In this document: positions 13,301 through 28,000 of the stretch, piece after piece
Position numbering within the stretch: the stretch's first letter is position 1
Layout of the letters: each line of letters opens with the position of its first letter
Assembly: GCA_039619475.1 (NCBI GenBank)
Contig: CM077115.1
Coordinates: forward strand, 593,055,643-593,119,642
Length of the DNA: 64,000 nt
Direction of reading: 5' to 3'
Origin: Icerya purchasi
Taxonomy: Eukaryota > Arthropoda > Insecta > Hemiptera > Monophlebidae
Notes under the pieces: model-generated
Databases searched by the model: none
What the model was told of the DNA's origin: nothing
The model's input: the letters and a program-made list of their open reading frames with translations, nothing else
Made by a program: the position numbers and the translations under genes

Positions 13301-16300
13301 CATACATATATACATAGGGAATGCCAATACCTCAGGATATAAACGAAACGGATCGCTTCAAATCAAGAAAGCCTGCACATAAAACTACAGCAAAACTAAT
13401 CATCGACAATTTTAATGGGATTCAAGAGTGGAGAAAGAAATGGAGTCAGGACAATCCAGACAGAAGAGGAATCGTTCTCAATTTAGATGACAAGCCACTA
13501 GAGCTTCGACCTACCAAAAAACATCTGGATAAGGTTGAACCGCTTCCGAACGGAACATGCAAGGTGTAAGAAAATGATAAAAAGATACGGAATTAAAAAT
13601 TAAGCGGCATTTGACTGTAGCGAAATAGAACAGACAATGGATCATATCCTGAAGGAATGTCGGAGGCGATCTCTGGAGGGTGTTTGGGAAGAGATTATTA
13701 AATTGACGAGCCAAGCGACGGAGTGACTACAAAATCTTAACGTTAAAGTATAACATGTATAAGAATATATGTATATATAGTTGGTGACGATGAGAAAAAC
13801 GATGAATGTTAGCTTTTGAAAGTATCGCCGGAATAGAGGAGCTCTTCAAAACTCCAAGGCAAGACAACAGGAAAATTTTCCGCAAGCAACCGTGTTTACA
13901 GATGGTTCAAACAGGCCAGGTGATGTCAGTGCCTCTTTTATCCTACCGGATGTTGACTTTTCAGAATCTTTTTGTCTGCCTCCTTTCTGTTCCGTATTCG
14001 CGGCCGAAGTGATGGCCATCCTTTGTTCCATTATTTTCATTTCCTCCAATCAACTTTCCTCTAAATTCTTGATTATATCTGACCTCATGGCCGCCCTTCA
14101 GGCCATTTGTTCTCCCTTACCTGATCCATTCCTGTGATTTTATTATACTCTGTATACGCTCACTTATCCACGTCCTTTCTTCCCTTCATTCCATTCAAAC
14201 TGGCTTACTGTAGGTTCCTAGCCATTCGGGTATCTTCGGTAATGAAGCGACGGAATCTTCGGCTCGAGTTGCTGCCCCTTCCCACTTCTTTTTTAAAAAA
14301 GCCCCGTCGTCTAATTTCCTTCCACTGTGTAAAGATTTTCATCGTAGGTTTTGGTCGGATATGTACGATTCTTCTTTCTCTAACAATTGTTCTTTCTATC
14401 TGTCTGTTCAACCTAATCATCCTACCAATCCGTGGTTTTGTTTTTGTTTCCTTCACTTCGTTGTTCTATTGTTGTCTCCGTTATTCGTCTACGCTTTTAA
14501 GCCATACTTTATTATCTTCCTCCAGTTTTCGTTTTTCGTTGGTTGCTTCACCATATTCTCCACTCAAACGAAGAGCGCGTTTGCCATGTGGATCATGTGT
14601 TCCTTTGAGTGACCATCTCTTTCTGCTGATCTGCTAATGTTCTGCTTTCTACTCCAGTTTTACTGCGATTTGTCCTGCTCCATATTGCGCCTCTTATATC
14701 CTACCTTTTCCTTCTCCACATATTGTTCCTATTATTTGTTCCTTCCTCCTAACAATATCAGACTGTATCAAGATATAGTTGACTCCTTCCTATTCTAATT
14801 GTTTTGGGGTAAAGGTCCCCAGTTGACAAGCCCAACAAACAAATAAACAAAAAAAAAATCTCTTCATGAGTAAAATTTGATCTCAACTGAAATTTCTACT
14901 TCTCTACTCATTTCCATTCTCCCTTTTATTCTCGCATTCCTGCTCTCCTTGTTAGATTTCTTACTCTATACATGATACTGATGACACCACACTTTTTTCA
15001 AATTGCTTTCTTTATTTTTGAACGTTTTGCTCTTTGCACTAATTTATTGCTCCTAATTCTTTAAAATACCTCGTCTGATTTTTCTTTTCCACTTTTTTCT
15101 GTAATGGTCGTCGTTGTTTCTCTATTATATCTTTCCCTTCTTAATACGTTTGAATTTAATTTCAATCATTGGTGTTTGAATTGATACTTAATTTGGAACA
15201 CACACGCACACAAAAAAAAACATATAAAATAAATAAACTGTAATTAAAAGCGGTAGAAAATGATTCCGGTTATTGTCAAAATTTTTGCCATAAATAATAA
15301 ACTTTTTACCTAGTTTCTTTTAAAAAAAAAAAACAAAAAACTCTAAACTCTCCGCAGCTTTTTAATCAGAAGACTTATTTTGTTTCTTTTCTTTATTATC
15401 AGATGAAAACCTTACGTTTTTGAGAACAAATGGTTCATATGTTATACCACGGAATGTGAAAAATAATTTTATGGCGAACACTTTACTCAAAAAATTAATA
15501 GTTTCTAGGATAATATTAATTAACCAGATGAACATTTTTAACGTTGACAACGCAAGATAAATTCAAATTTTTCGTATAAGGAAGCTAATTTGGTCAACAG
15601 TGAGTGCCCGGCTCTAAAAAAATTAATTTCAAGAATTTACTAATAAAAATACACTTTTACAGTTATAGTTCTTTTTCTTTTTAGCATCTTCAATTTTGCC
15701 ACTATTAATTGCTTAAACATATTTCGATTATTAGAAAAATATCAAATAAAAAATGCTACCTTTAATATTGACGCTGTTAATAACTAAATGACTATCATTA
15801 TCATTTTCATTTTTAACTGACGTATGCCTATTATTCACGAATTGCGATATTGTTCCTGGCATTGCAGCTGTATTTTTCCGGCTGGCAAAATGAACACCTG
15901 ATAGATATTCTTTATTTCTGTTTCGTTTTATTGAACGCAAAAAAGTAACACTGGTTTCAGAATTAAAATGAATACCATTTTTACCATTTCCTTCGACGCT
16001 TAAAATCTGACTGGATGCTGTTCCCGCTTTGTAATCTGAAATAATGTAAACACTATAAATAACAATGTAATTTAAATATGGAAATGAAAAGGTCACAAAA
16101 AAGCTAGTTTATCAGATTTTTTTAGTTTTGTCTCACAAATGTAACCTTGTTATTTTCTCTTTCTTTCTCTGATTTTTTTTTTAAAAAAAAAAAAGGAATG
16201 GGAGAGAACTATGCGGGAAGTAATAAAAGAAAAAGACGAATGAAGAGGTCACTTACGGGCACGTTTAAAAAATCGAATTATAATACTGATCAGTATGAAA

Positions 16301-19300
16301 TTTAAGAAGCAATTCACGAACTACGATTCCAACTCCGATTATCGCAAAATGTAAAAACACTGCTGCATTTGAATAACAACGCATAAATGTTAAACATTTC
16401 AAACTTTTGAAATTATGTTGATGAATTCATAAAATAGATTTATGTAAATTTTTTAGATAAAGATTATATAGAGAACACTTCCCCATTTTGATCACTATTG
16501 TTGCAGTATTTTTTTTCCACCAATAAGGCAGGTCATTTAACTGATAATTTAATTCCTATATTACATCGTATATAACTTTTGAAATACAAATAAATGTTAT
16601 TTCTTCCCGTATCCAATTAGAATTTATGTTAATGCTATTTAAAAAGTTTAAACATTTCAGAATTTAAATATATATTTAGCGACTCATTTTCTTTATGTTT
16701 TACGTTAATTAGCCTGTTTCAGGATCTTTTTTACATAAATACTGTCTGTCACATTTGAAGTTTTACACAAAATATTCATTTTTCTCTATACCTAATTGCA
16801 TTCCATTAAAATTGATACAATAAAACCACTTTTTTCCGAATCAACATTTAACTGATGTCGAAATAAAATTTCAACGTGTCCTTGCCTTCTAACTTTTATA
16901 TTTTATTAATAATTACAAACTACAATAATAATAATAATTATTATTATTATTATATATATTAATTGCAACGTAATTCTTAGGCTACCATTAGAAAAAATGT
17001 CCCAATTTTATGTAACGTTTGTTATATTTTATAGGATTTCTATAATTATGTTATTATATTCATATGGACCGATTTAGAATTACGTTGTAAATTTTGATCA
17101 TTTTATACAAAATATAGAAAAGACAGAGATAGAAATGTAAGCAAGAGGGGTCAAGGGGCACATCCCCTTGCGAGGCCAAAATGGCCGAGTTATACATATA
17201 TATATATATATACACAATTTTTCATGATTGCGTTAAAAACGAATTAAAATTTTCGTTAATACTAAAGAAAAATTTATTTTTTAAAAAAAATTAAATAATA
17301 TTTTACTACTCGTTAATCTGTATATTTATTATATGTGTATTAGTTTATTAAGCAACTTAAGATTCAACACTTTTACTTTCTTATTTGTAAATGGCCAAAT
17401 TGGAGCCTGAGCGATATCATTTTTGGGCCAGTTTATATGGGAAAAAAAAACGTTATGAAATATGTAATTAAAGTTACTATAAAAATTGCTGCGCAAACCG
17501 TAAATAAATTATTGTTTCTTTAAGTGACGTAGTGACTGAAATTTAATTTTTATCAACTTCAAAAAAAAAAAGGAGGTAATACTTTGTAACGTGCTTTTTT
17601 TTACGTTTATTCGCGCATAACTTGCACTCTTTTGGACCTATTATGATTCTTTCTCCATTCGAAAATGCACCATTCAGCGGTGGTACCATGTGAGTACCGA
17701 TGAAAATCAGCGAACGCAAACTAAATAATTATTAAAAAATGAAAAAAATGTGAGTTTAGATAATTTTTTAAAATTAATATAACAGACGCGCACAAACTAA
17801 AATATTATTAATTTACCGCAGAAACGTATGCGATAAATCAAAAACTAGCAAAGTAACACAGGAAATAGTACCAAACATCTAAAGAAGACTCTACAAGTGA
17901 AACATATTTATACGGATTATAACTTCACCCAATTTTTAACTGAACGTAAAACTAATGAAGTCTATTTGAAACGTTATAACATTGCTGAATCGGATATCTG
18001 TAAAGACTGTGAAAAAAAAATTAGATGATCCCTTTCATTCAATTTTTGAATCCAAAAAGTTCAAAAATAAAAGAGAAAAAAACAAGATAAAAAAAAAACA
18101 ATAACCGAAATTCGTGAATAAGATTTTTTCAATTTGATCAGTTTTGTTAACCTTGTAATGAATAATAAAACAAAACATAATAATTAATAAATAATAGCAG
18201 TAACAATTAGAAACACTGATTAAAAAGCCACAAGGAACAGCGGAGTTAAAAAAAAAAAAAGAAGCAACATCAATGTTAACTGCCATGGAAATGTAGTTTT
18301 GAATAAAGAAAACGAATTTTAAACCGTAATAGTACCATTTACAAGTTTGTAACTTTTAAAAAAATTAATTTTTAGCAAGACAAAAAAATTTAAGTATTAT
18401 ACTAAAAATTTTGAATGTTTTATTTTTAAAAAAAAAAATATCAATTTCAAGATTTAGTATAAAAATTTAATGAAAATTCACTAAAAAGCAAAAAATAATT
18501 ACTCGATTAAAAACTTATATATTTCAGGGTGACGTAATTTAAAGAGATATGATAATTTTTATAAAACATTAACCGTTTGGAGTTGGCACTAAATTCAAAC
18601 TGCGATAATTAGAAACCGCATTAAATATTCATTAAATTGTTTCTGGAAATTGTAATTTTAATTAGGTGCCCATTCCAAAAATGAGAATTATCATAATATC
18701 ACCTTAATGCACATTACTCTGAAATTGATTTATTTATAAGCATTATAGAAGAGCTATTGCATGAAAGTCTAGAGGTCCCCGTGGCGAGGTTCGGAGGATC
18801 AAGGTATATATACACAGATACACGCGCGCGCACGTACACATTAGTGAATATGCCGTGACATTAAATTTTACGATAAATAACGTAGTCAATTGAAACCAAC
18901 TATCCCCGTAAAAATTCTAGAAGACTAGTAGTACCTGGGGTTCAGATCTCTCTATAACAAGATCCGTAGAATATAATTTTATGAATGTATAAAAATTATT
19001 TTAATTATCAATCATTTAAAAAAGTATAACGTTTTCAACTATTACTATTAAAAGTAAAAGCACGACCAACTCTATCGCGTATATTCTAAGCTAATCATTT
19101 GATACTAGTTTCATTTGGCATAAACTTACTATTCATTTTTGACTCCGTATTTGATTCGATTTGTTTTTCAGTAGAAGCCATGCTTTTCCGATCAGTGAGA
19201 TGATTAACAGATAAGCATTCTTCATTTCTGATTCGTCTCAGCGGACGTACAAAGGTAACGGTTGGTTCGGAATTTAAACGAATACTGTTCTTTTCATTTT

Positions 19301-22048
19301 CTTCAATATTCACAACTTGACTAACAGCCGTTCCTCCTACTTTATTACCTAAAATAATATCAAAAAATAAGGAAAATATATGCGATAACAAATTTCGACA
19401 TTTTTGTTTGCTAAAAATACAAGCAATAGATTTAACGTAATAAGAAAAAGAAATAACAATTTCATGGTATTAAAATGTAACAAATTCATTAACCTCAATA
19501 ACATTTAGTTAAAATTGTAATTCGAAATTCAGATAAAATCTTCCAGAATTTATTATTAAATTTTCCAATTTTACACTTACACACTGTTATTGCATAAATT
19601 TTAATTACAATTCTCAAAAAAAATAAAATAAATAAATAAATAAACGAAATAGATAACATCGTTTGTATAACATAAAAGAAATTATTTTTTTTATTGTACA
19701 ATAATTTATTAAGTATTAAGCATTAAAAAAAAAAAACTTGCCAAAACAATAATTTTGTAATGTTACTACTACAGCTCACAAAAGTATCTTCATAAGAGCA
19801 ATTCATTTCTTCGCAACAAATGGATTCTCTTTTTTTTTTTTTTTTAATTTAACCAAATTATTCGTTTAATTCAAAAGTTCCAATTAGGGTCAATGGTGAC
19901 ATGATTCAACAGATTTTGACATTATTATGCGAAAGAAGTAAATGCCGAAATTTCGAATAAAAGAACTTAATTCATTTTTTGGTGAATTACACAAAGCCCA
20001 TTTAAAAGAGGTAAAACATGAAGACGAATATATATATATATATATACACTAATTTTCCCACGCTAGACCGGACAAATTTAACTGATTACAGCTTAAATTT
20101 CTTCAAATGGAATAGATTCAATTGGATAATAAGTTTGAAATATTAAAAAATGAATTCGTAAGCGTCGTTTCAAACATAATTTTTTGCACTTTTATTTCCC
20201 GCTTTTTATGTAATTTAATGCTAAAATTAAAAGCTAACAACGTCAAGATTTATCCACAGTATTATAAATAGATAAATTGTCTCAAATTTATTCGTAACTG
20301 TTTTTTTCTTCTTTTCTTTGTTTTAAGTAACATAGTAGGGCTACGTTTAATTATATGAAAGTTAAAATTTAGACCTACACTCACATTAAAATTGAGATTG
20401 AGCAAAAATTAATCATCATTATTTGGCTTTATCTCTTTCAAGAGTTTCATGTTTCCGCTTTTAATAATACCAATAAACTGGTAGAAATTATTAAAAGTAA
20501 AACAATTAAAATGATCGATGAACACATTGCATATTTGCTTCGTTTTTATTTCTGGCCATTAAGTTTAATTCGATCTATGACACAGTTTTACCTAATCGCA
20601 CGCCATTCGTTAATATGTCGCAAACTTATTGTATTGAAACGTTTCGTACATGTATTTCGAACAAAATCCTAATTTTCCACTTTATTTTAAATGTTTACTT
20701 TTTCCACATTCGTTGAGACGATGATTAGTTCGTAAGTATTTTCTGTTTAAATAAAACTTTATTTTAAATTTCGGAAACGCATTTTTATATCAAAAGATAA
20801 ACTTTTATTTTTCCAGTAATCTTTTTCAGACGGTACAAGTTAAAAATTATAAAGTACGAAAAGCATACGAGTTTTTGGTTCCTTACGTACGGAGAAATAA
20901 CGATAAATTTTTTAATGTAAAATATAATTTACATCATTGATTGTGTCACTGTCCAGAAATATTCCTTCGGTATCGACGCGATAAGTCCGAATTTTCAATA
21001 AACTGACAATCATTCTTATTTTATTTCGGACACTTTTTTTTTCCCTCAAAATGCACTTGGCAATCTTGTGTCTTCTTATTAAAGGCTTACCACATTTCAT
21101 TAAAATTGTTCAAAATTCCATTTTGTGATTTTCAGTTTTAAAATTATACGTGTAAAACATTTAGACAAAAAAAGAAATCAACAATACGGTTTCTCCCGTG
21201 TAAACACGCTGAAAAATCTTTAAGAAAATGTATATTTCGTTTTCACAATATGAACATTTGGATGTTATTCTCTAGAGACAAAGCAAAGTGTAAAAAAAAT
21301 ATCTCGAATATATTTAAATATCTTTACAATTTTAGAATAAATCAACGTGTCACTTTCAGTCTTCAATATGGGACAATTTTCAACCGAATATTTAAAAAAA
21401 GCTACGTGTTACAATTTTACCGTGTTTATTAGTCACGGTGCCCACTCAAATAAAATTTTTTAAATTCTCGGTTTTCCCGGCTCAAATCCTCTCGATTTCC
21501 TGGTCACTAGAATTGTACAAGAGCTTACACATAAACGTTCTTTCACTAATAACAAACCCAACAAACTGAAACGAAGGTAAATAAAATATCAATCGAAACA
21601 AAAACATTGCAAATTAATTTTTTTAATTTTCTGAAGTTGTTTTATTCGCATGTTAAAAATATTTTACCGTTATAATCACCACTAACTAACTCAAATTGAT
21701 ATTATTACTTTACTATTACAAAAGTTAATAATGAAATTTATAACAAGCTGATTCATCCACTCATATAAATAGTTCTGACGAAATTTGACACCTAATATTT
21801 ACACTTGTAATTATACGCGCTGGCTTCAAAACGGAGCTCAAGCCCCTTAAAATGTTTTACTGTACAATGGTTCAACCCTCCCAATAAACTGAAATGTGTA
21901 ATACAATTTTTTATACATTCTATTAAAATTTCAACTAAACCGTACTGACAATATATATAAATATTAGCCCCATCGTGAAAACAAACCTACCGTGTTATAG
22001 AGAGTCTTTTAATCGAAAAATTAAAAGTAAATTGTAAAAGAAGAATGG

Positions 22049-22081
<33 letters not shown>

Positions 22082-25000
22082 TTATTATTGATAATGTTTG
22101 ACCGTCGCGGCTTATTTTGCACAAATAAAAAAGAACTTCGCAATTTATTACTGAGTAAAGTACATTAAAAAATGCATTTATTTTTCGTTCCAAATGATTT
22201 TTTAGTTATTTTTACTTTTTTTGCTCGGTTTAGAAGAAAATTTCAGGCTCATTCCCGGTATGTAAAAATTCTCAGCGTATTCCCGGTTGGGTGGCCACTC
22301 TGATAGAACTATCCGAATTTTATTAATGTTACACACTTCTATTACGTTCTTCTGCTTTATTTAAAAATATTCCGATTTTCTTGCGATATCACATTTCATG
22401 TAATTCGTGAACTATTTTGACCACACGCAATATCTCATACATATCCATTTTTTTTAGAAACGAATCATATTTCAAAATGTAATAGCGCCACCTGTATGTA
22501 AGTTAGAAAAACAAGCTCGGTCGCGTTGGAAAGAGGAAGAAAGAGCATTTGTTTCAGTACCATAACGAACCACCATGGCTGACCTGTCGAACAGCGCGCA
22601 TATGCCGTTGAGCAGTTTTTTCGTAATAGTCATTCCACTACACTCTTACGTTTCGTATTTAGTGGTAAAAAACCTGCGTTCACCAACAAAAACTTTATCA
22701 GCATGGGTTAAAAACTTCCGAGAAACTATTGTTCACGAAAAACTTCTCCACTGACCCAAGGTTACGGCTTAGATGAGAGTTGCAACGTAGGGTGTCATCG
22801 GCCCGTATTTTTTCGACGGTACAATTACCGGCAAACGTTCCAATCAGCTGTTAAATGAGTTTGTGCAACCCGAACTGTCAAGAAGAAGGTGTTAATACGT
22901 TCCTGGTGTTCCAATAAGACGGCGCATCGTGTCATACGGCAAGGGAAACGATGATTTGTTTAGGACGAATGTTTGGTATCCGTTTAATTTCGAGAAACGT
23001 GCAGATTGTTTATCTCGCTCGCCCGATCTTTCTGTCTGTGATTTTTTTCTCTGTGGAGGTATTTAAAGTCAAAAGTATACGAAACCAAACTTCGAGACCT
23101 GGAAGAGTTGAAAACCGAGATTCGACGTCATGCCACGGCTATTCCGACGATTATGTTAGCTAAAGTGTTTATGGTAAGTTTGCTTTGCGACTTCATAATT
23201 GTATCGAAAATCAGGGCCGTCATTTAAATGATGCTATCTTTAAGACTACACATTTGTCGACATAAATAAATACATCAGAAAATATATTCTTTCTTTTTCT
23301 TTGACCAAGCTCGTTTTTCTCACTTACATACAGATGAGACGCTATTACGTTTTGAAACACGATCCGTTTCTCTGCCGCACCCTATACATAGTTACATTTA
23401 AAATTTCTGAAATATTTCCTTTGCATTATGAAATCCCCCCCTTTTCACCAACACCTAGAAGATCCTTAAACCTAGAAACTAAATTGAAAATTTGGAACTT
23501 TCACATACAGAGCTCTCTACCGTGGATTTTATTTTATCAAATTAATTATGGACTTTAGATATCGGTGACGGTTATTTCAGATTACATTGTGGTTATTTTT
23601 CAGCGGTTATTCCACTCAGCAAGTGAAATGAGTTTCAAAATACAAGTAAATATTTTAGTTTTGATTAGAATTGAGGATTTTTGCAATGCCGCTAGATACT
23701 TAAAGTTAAAGTAAAGATGGTCACCAGATAATATGACTTTGATATTTTTTAAGCAGTACCGTAGGAATTTAACTAAACCTCTTTAAAGTTCCGATTTAAC
23801 TTATAGAACTACTGGATGATGGCCTACTTTCTTTAAACTATTAAAAGTTGTACCAATATTTGATTCGGAAAATATTAATTGAATAGATTATCGTCATGTT
23901 ATTATTCTAATTACTCTTTTTTAAAAAACTTCAGAAAACAATATAATTATATTAGACTAGAAAAATATTACTCGAACACAGGTTTACGAGACATAAATCC
24001 GTTAAAAACAATTTAGTTACTTTGACTAGTATGTTTTAGGGTTAATAACACTATCGATCTGCAAGATTTTATATTCAGAGTGGGCCAAAAAAACAACCGA
24101 TTATGAAATGTTCACATAAAAAGTTAACAGTTAGGATTAACGAGACGATTCCAACACTCCTAGATGCCGAAAATTATGCGATTTAACATCAGATATGGTT
24201 AGTAATCATTTCGCCTTGGATTAAGTAACAGTGTGTTTCCGCTGTTAAGCGGTATTTAAAAAATGATGATAGTGTAGTGGGCACGCAACGTGAGTTTAAA
24301 AAATAATTAAAATTAAAATATCACGATGAACTTCCAGATCGTAAAATTATTCTAAAATGGGTCGAAAACTTTAGAAAATTAAGCAGCGTAGTGGTTATAA
24401 CCGAACGGGTCGTCGTTGGACTTCGAGAACTCCTGAAAACATCGAAAAAGTGCACGTAGCCGTGACAACCAGTCGCGCGCCGATCTGTGCGTCACCACCA
24501 AGCTACAGTCTTGAAAACTCCTCGCATATCGCTTCGAAGAAAAATAATCCAAAAGAATTTAAATATGCACCAGCAGAAATTGCAGCTATCGCAAGAATTG
24601 CAGTCAGCTGATCAGCCAAAAAGATTTTAGAATTTTACAATAAATTCTTAGACATCATCGACGATAAAGAGGGTCAATTTGGAACACACGTTCTTTAGGG
24701 ACGAGGCTCACTTCAACTTAGTCACGTTAAGAATCAGAATACGCGTTACTACACTATCAAAAACCCTAACTAACGCGTGCTAGACCTTTATATTCCTCTC
24801 GTCGTGTGTAATCAAAACGGCGACTATTTATTAGGTGTACTGTTTAAAACTAACGAAGTGGAATAAATGGCATATTTTTTGGAATTTTTTAAGGTCTGGT
24901 TTCATTTTTCTACCTTGAATAGATTTTATTTGGCAAGCGTTACATAACCGCGTTTTTCTTTTTGGCCCACCCCGTACATACATAAACTTAGGATACAGAA

Positions 25001-28000
25001 TCCACTACACCTACATACCACTCGTGATATACTGGTTTAACAATAACTTTACATCCTTTTTCATTTTGAAATTACTATCGCTTACATAATGTTCGAGGAA
25101 ATTTCTTCATAAATCAAGGACAATTCTGAGTTTAATTCTTTTTTTAATTTTTTATAAACAACATTTCTGATATACTATATTCATATTTATATACATACAA
25201 ATGTAAATATAAATATACATATAATAAGGTGTACAAATAAGTTTCCGCCGTTTTTTATCAAAAATTAGGAATTTATTGTGAAAGAACGGTACATTACCTT
25301 TTATTCAAAGTATTGTCCATCACTAGCTACTACCTTTTCCCCCATATGATACTACGTCGGAAGAACTTTTCATATTTTGAAGCTATCCACGAGTCGACCC
25401 AATTTTTAGTATCTTCATAAGATTTAAACGGCTGCGTAGACAGTCCCTGTGCCATCCGCCAGAACAAGTGATAATCGGAAGGGGCAATGTCTAGTGAATA
25501 CGACGGGTGCGGTAGGACTTCCCAATTAAGTGTTTCCAAGTAGGTTTTAACCGGCGTCGCAACATGCGGACAAGCATTATCATGTAGAAGAAGAATTTTT
25601 TTCTTGTGTAAAGTCATAATGGGCGCGTTTTCCTTAAGTGCTCGATTCAATCTCATTAATTGTATTCGGTAGAGAGCTCCAGTAATTTTTTCGCTCGGTT
25701 TAAGCAACTCATAACACACGACATCAAGCTGACCCCACCAAATACACAGTGTGAGTTTTTTTCTATGAATATTCGGGTTGGCTGTCGATGTTGAAGCAAG
25801 GTGGTTCCCATGATTTTCTCTTCTTTGGATTATCGTAGTGAATCCACTTTTCATCACCAGTGACTACACGATACAAAACACCGTTGTTTTTTTGCCTGGC
25901 AAGCAGAACTTCACACGTGCAAAATCGGCGTTCAATGTCTCTCGGCTTCAGTTCATATGGAATCCAATTTCCTTGTTTTCGAATCATTCCTAACGATTTT
26001 AAACGGTGTGAAATTGCTTGTTAAGTTACTTCTAATGTAATTGCAAGTTCTTCTTCTTGCGTTTGGCACGAATCTTCCTTCAATAATGCTTCCAATTCTG
26101 TGTCTTCGTACAATTTCAGCCTTCCACTACTACGTTCTTTGTCTTCCACGTCAAACTCGCCGTTTTTAAACTTCTAAAATCACTCACAACTTCTCTTACT
26201 TAAAGCAGCCTCTCATCATATGCTTCTACAAGCAATCGATGCAGCCGCAAATTTCTTCAAATTAAAAAAGGAAAAATCAAAAGCTCCCGCAAATGACGCT
26301 TGTTCGGCTCAAAACACGACACGTTCGTACCAACGTAAATAACTGACCGATGCAAAATCGATAAATATTTTTAGGCAACGGCGTTGCCGGATGTCTAAAC
26401 TTACGACGAAACGTTTTACATCTGACAATTCAAACATAATTTACTGGTGGCGCCATTTTTTGTCAAACGGCGGAAACTTATTTGTACACCTTATATTTAC
26501 CGATGATTTAAAAATTAATCAAAATCCATGTCCAAATGCTGTGCGCTTCGAGAAAATTTGTGGATAAGTTAATTTTTTTTATAGAACAAGTTTTGTAGGA
26601 ATTACTTCTTAATTATTAGTATATGATACATTTTTTTAATCGTAAAACAAAAAATAATAATTTATTTAATTGCTCGATGAAAGAGCATAAAGAGATAAAA
26701 AGAATAGTGTGCCCGCAATGTGTGCACTTGCGCTAATGAAAAATTAACCTTTTCATTTTGCATTCGGTATATCAAACAAACAGGTTTACGATTGAAAATT
26801 CGGTAAGGGGTTCAATAATCCGAATATTTTTTAATATTTCTTCCATCACCCTTGTCACAATTAAAGTATGCGCCAATAATATGGATTTCGTTTTATAAAA
26901 AATATATATGAAAATAACGCAGAATGTTCGATACGAAGTTGTAAAATTTTCATATTTCTACAAAAAATTGGTGTTTATCCTAGATGAATTATAAGTAGAT
27001 TTGGAAGTTGGAACATTAAAAGAATGAAAAGTTACTAAACTGAACTTTACGTAATTTGTGTACTAATAAACATAAAGATGATTAGTTTACTTTCCCAGGT
27101 TCTATTTAATAAGCCGAGTGAAAATATAAAAGTATTCATTCCGGGAAATGATAAATTTATACTGTACGGTGCCACTAACGTCGGCATTTCACTTACTTAA
27201 CGTCGCAAGAAAAGACGCTTCCACGCGGCTATATTATACATTCTAACGATTTATAGCGGGTCCTTTTTCTTTAATTTGTTTTTTTTAATTTCATCCCCCC
27301 CCCCCTTTTTTAGTTTTAATTTTTTTTATTTCGTAATCTGTTTTTTTCTTTCCTTCTCACTCTCTATTACTTCTTAAAAAATGGAATTCCATGATACGGC
27401 TACTTTAATATCATTCAGTTTAACTTTTATCGAAGATTTCAAACATACAATGAGCAGATTATATCGTGATCAGTTTATGGAGAAATGCTATTTAATTGAT
27501 AACCTTAAACAGTAAGAAAAAGGACACGTCAGCATTACTTACCTAAATTAAGTGTTTTTTTTTTACGCAGTTTCACAATTGGCACCACAGCCGGAGTTGG
27601 CTGTGGTTCTGGCTCGATTATCCTACAAAATCGTCCAGATATCCGTTTCTTTCTTCTCCTAATCGAACAAATTGTAGCTCTTGCCGGCGAATTACTACTC
27701 GGCGTAATTGTTGACCTTTTCGTAGCATCCCTAAATTTAGGCGTGGAAATTCGCCGGTGCTTATAGTAGCTCAAATGAGAGAAATTTTCTAGGCGGGCTT
27801 GCCTGCTCGGTTGCGTTCTGGACGGAGTATTATCTAACTGCCTTCTTGGTCTGACTAATTTTGAACTCGGTTCTTCCTGTTCTTTTTCTACTTCATCCTC
27901 CTTCCTCGCCATCGCCTCCCACTCCAAATTATCGTTGTTGTTACATTCATCAGTCATTGTTAATTTGATTTGTTCGTCATTGCCAACACCATTATCATCG

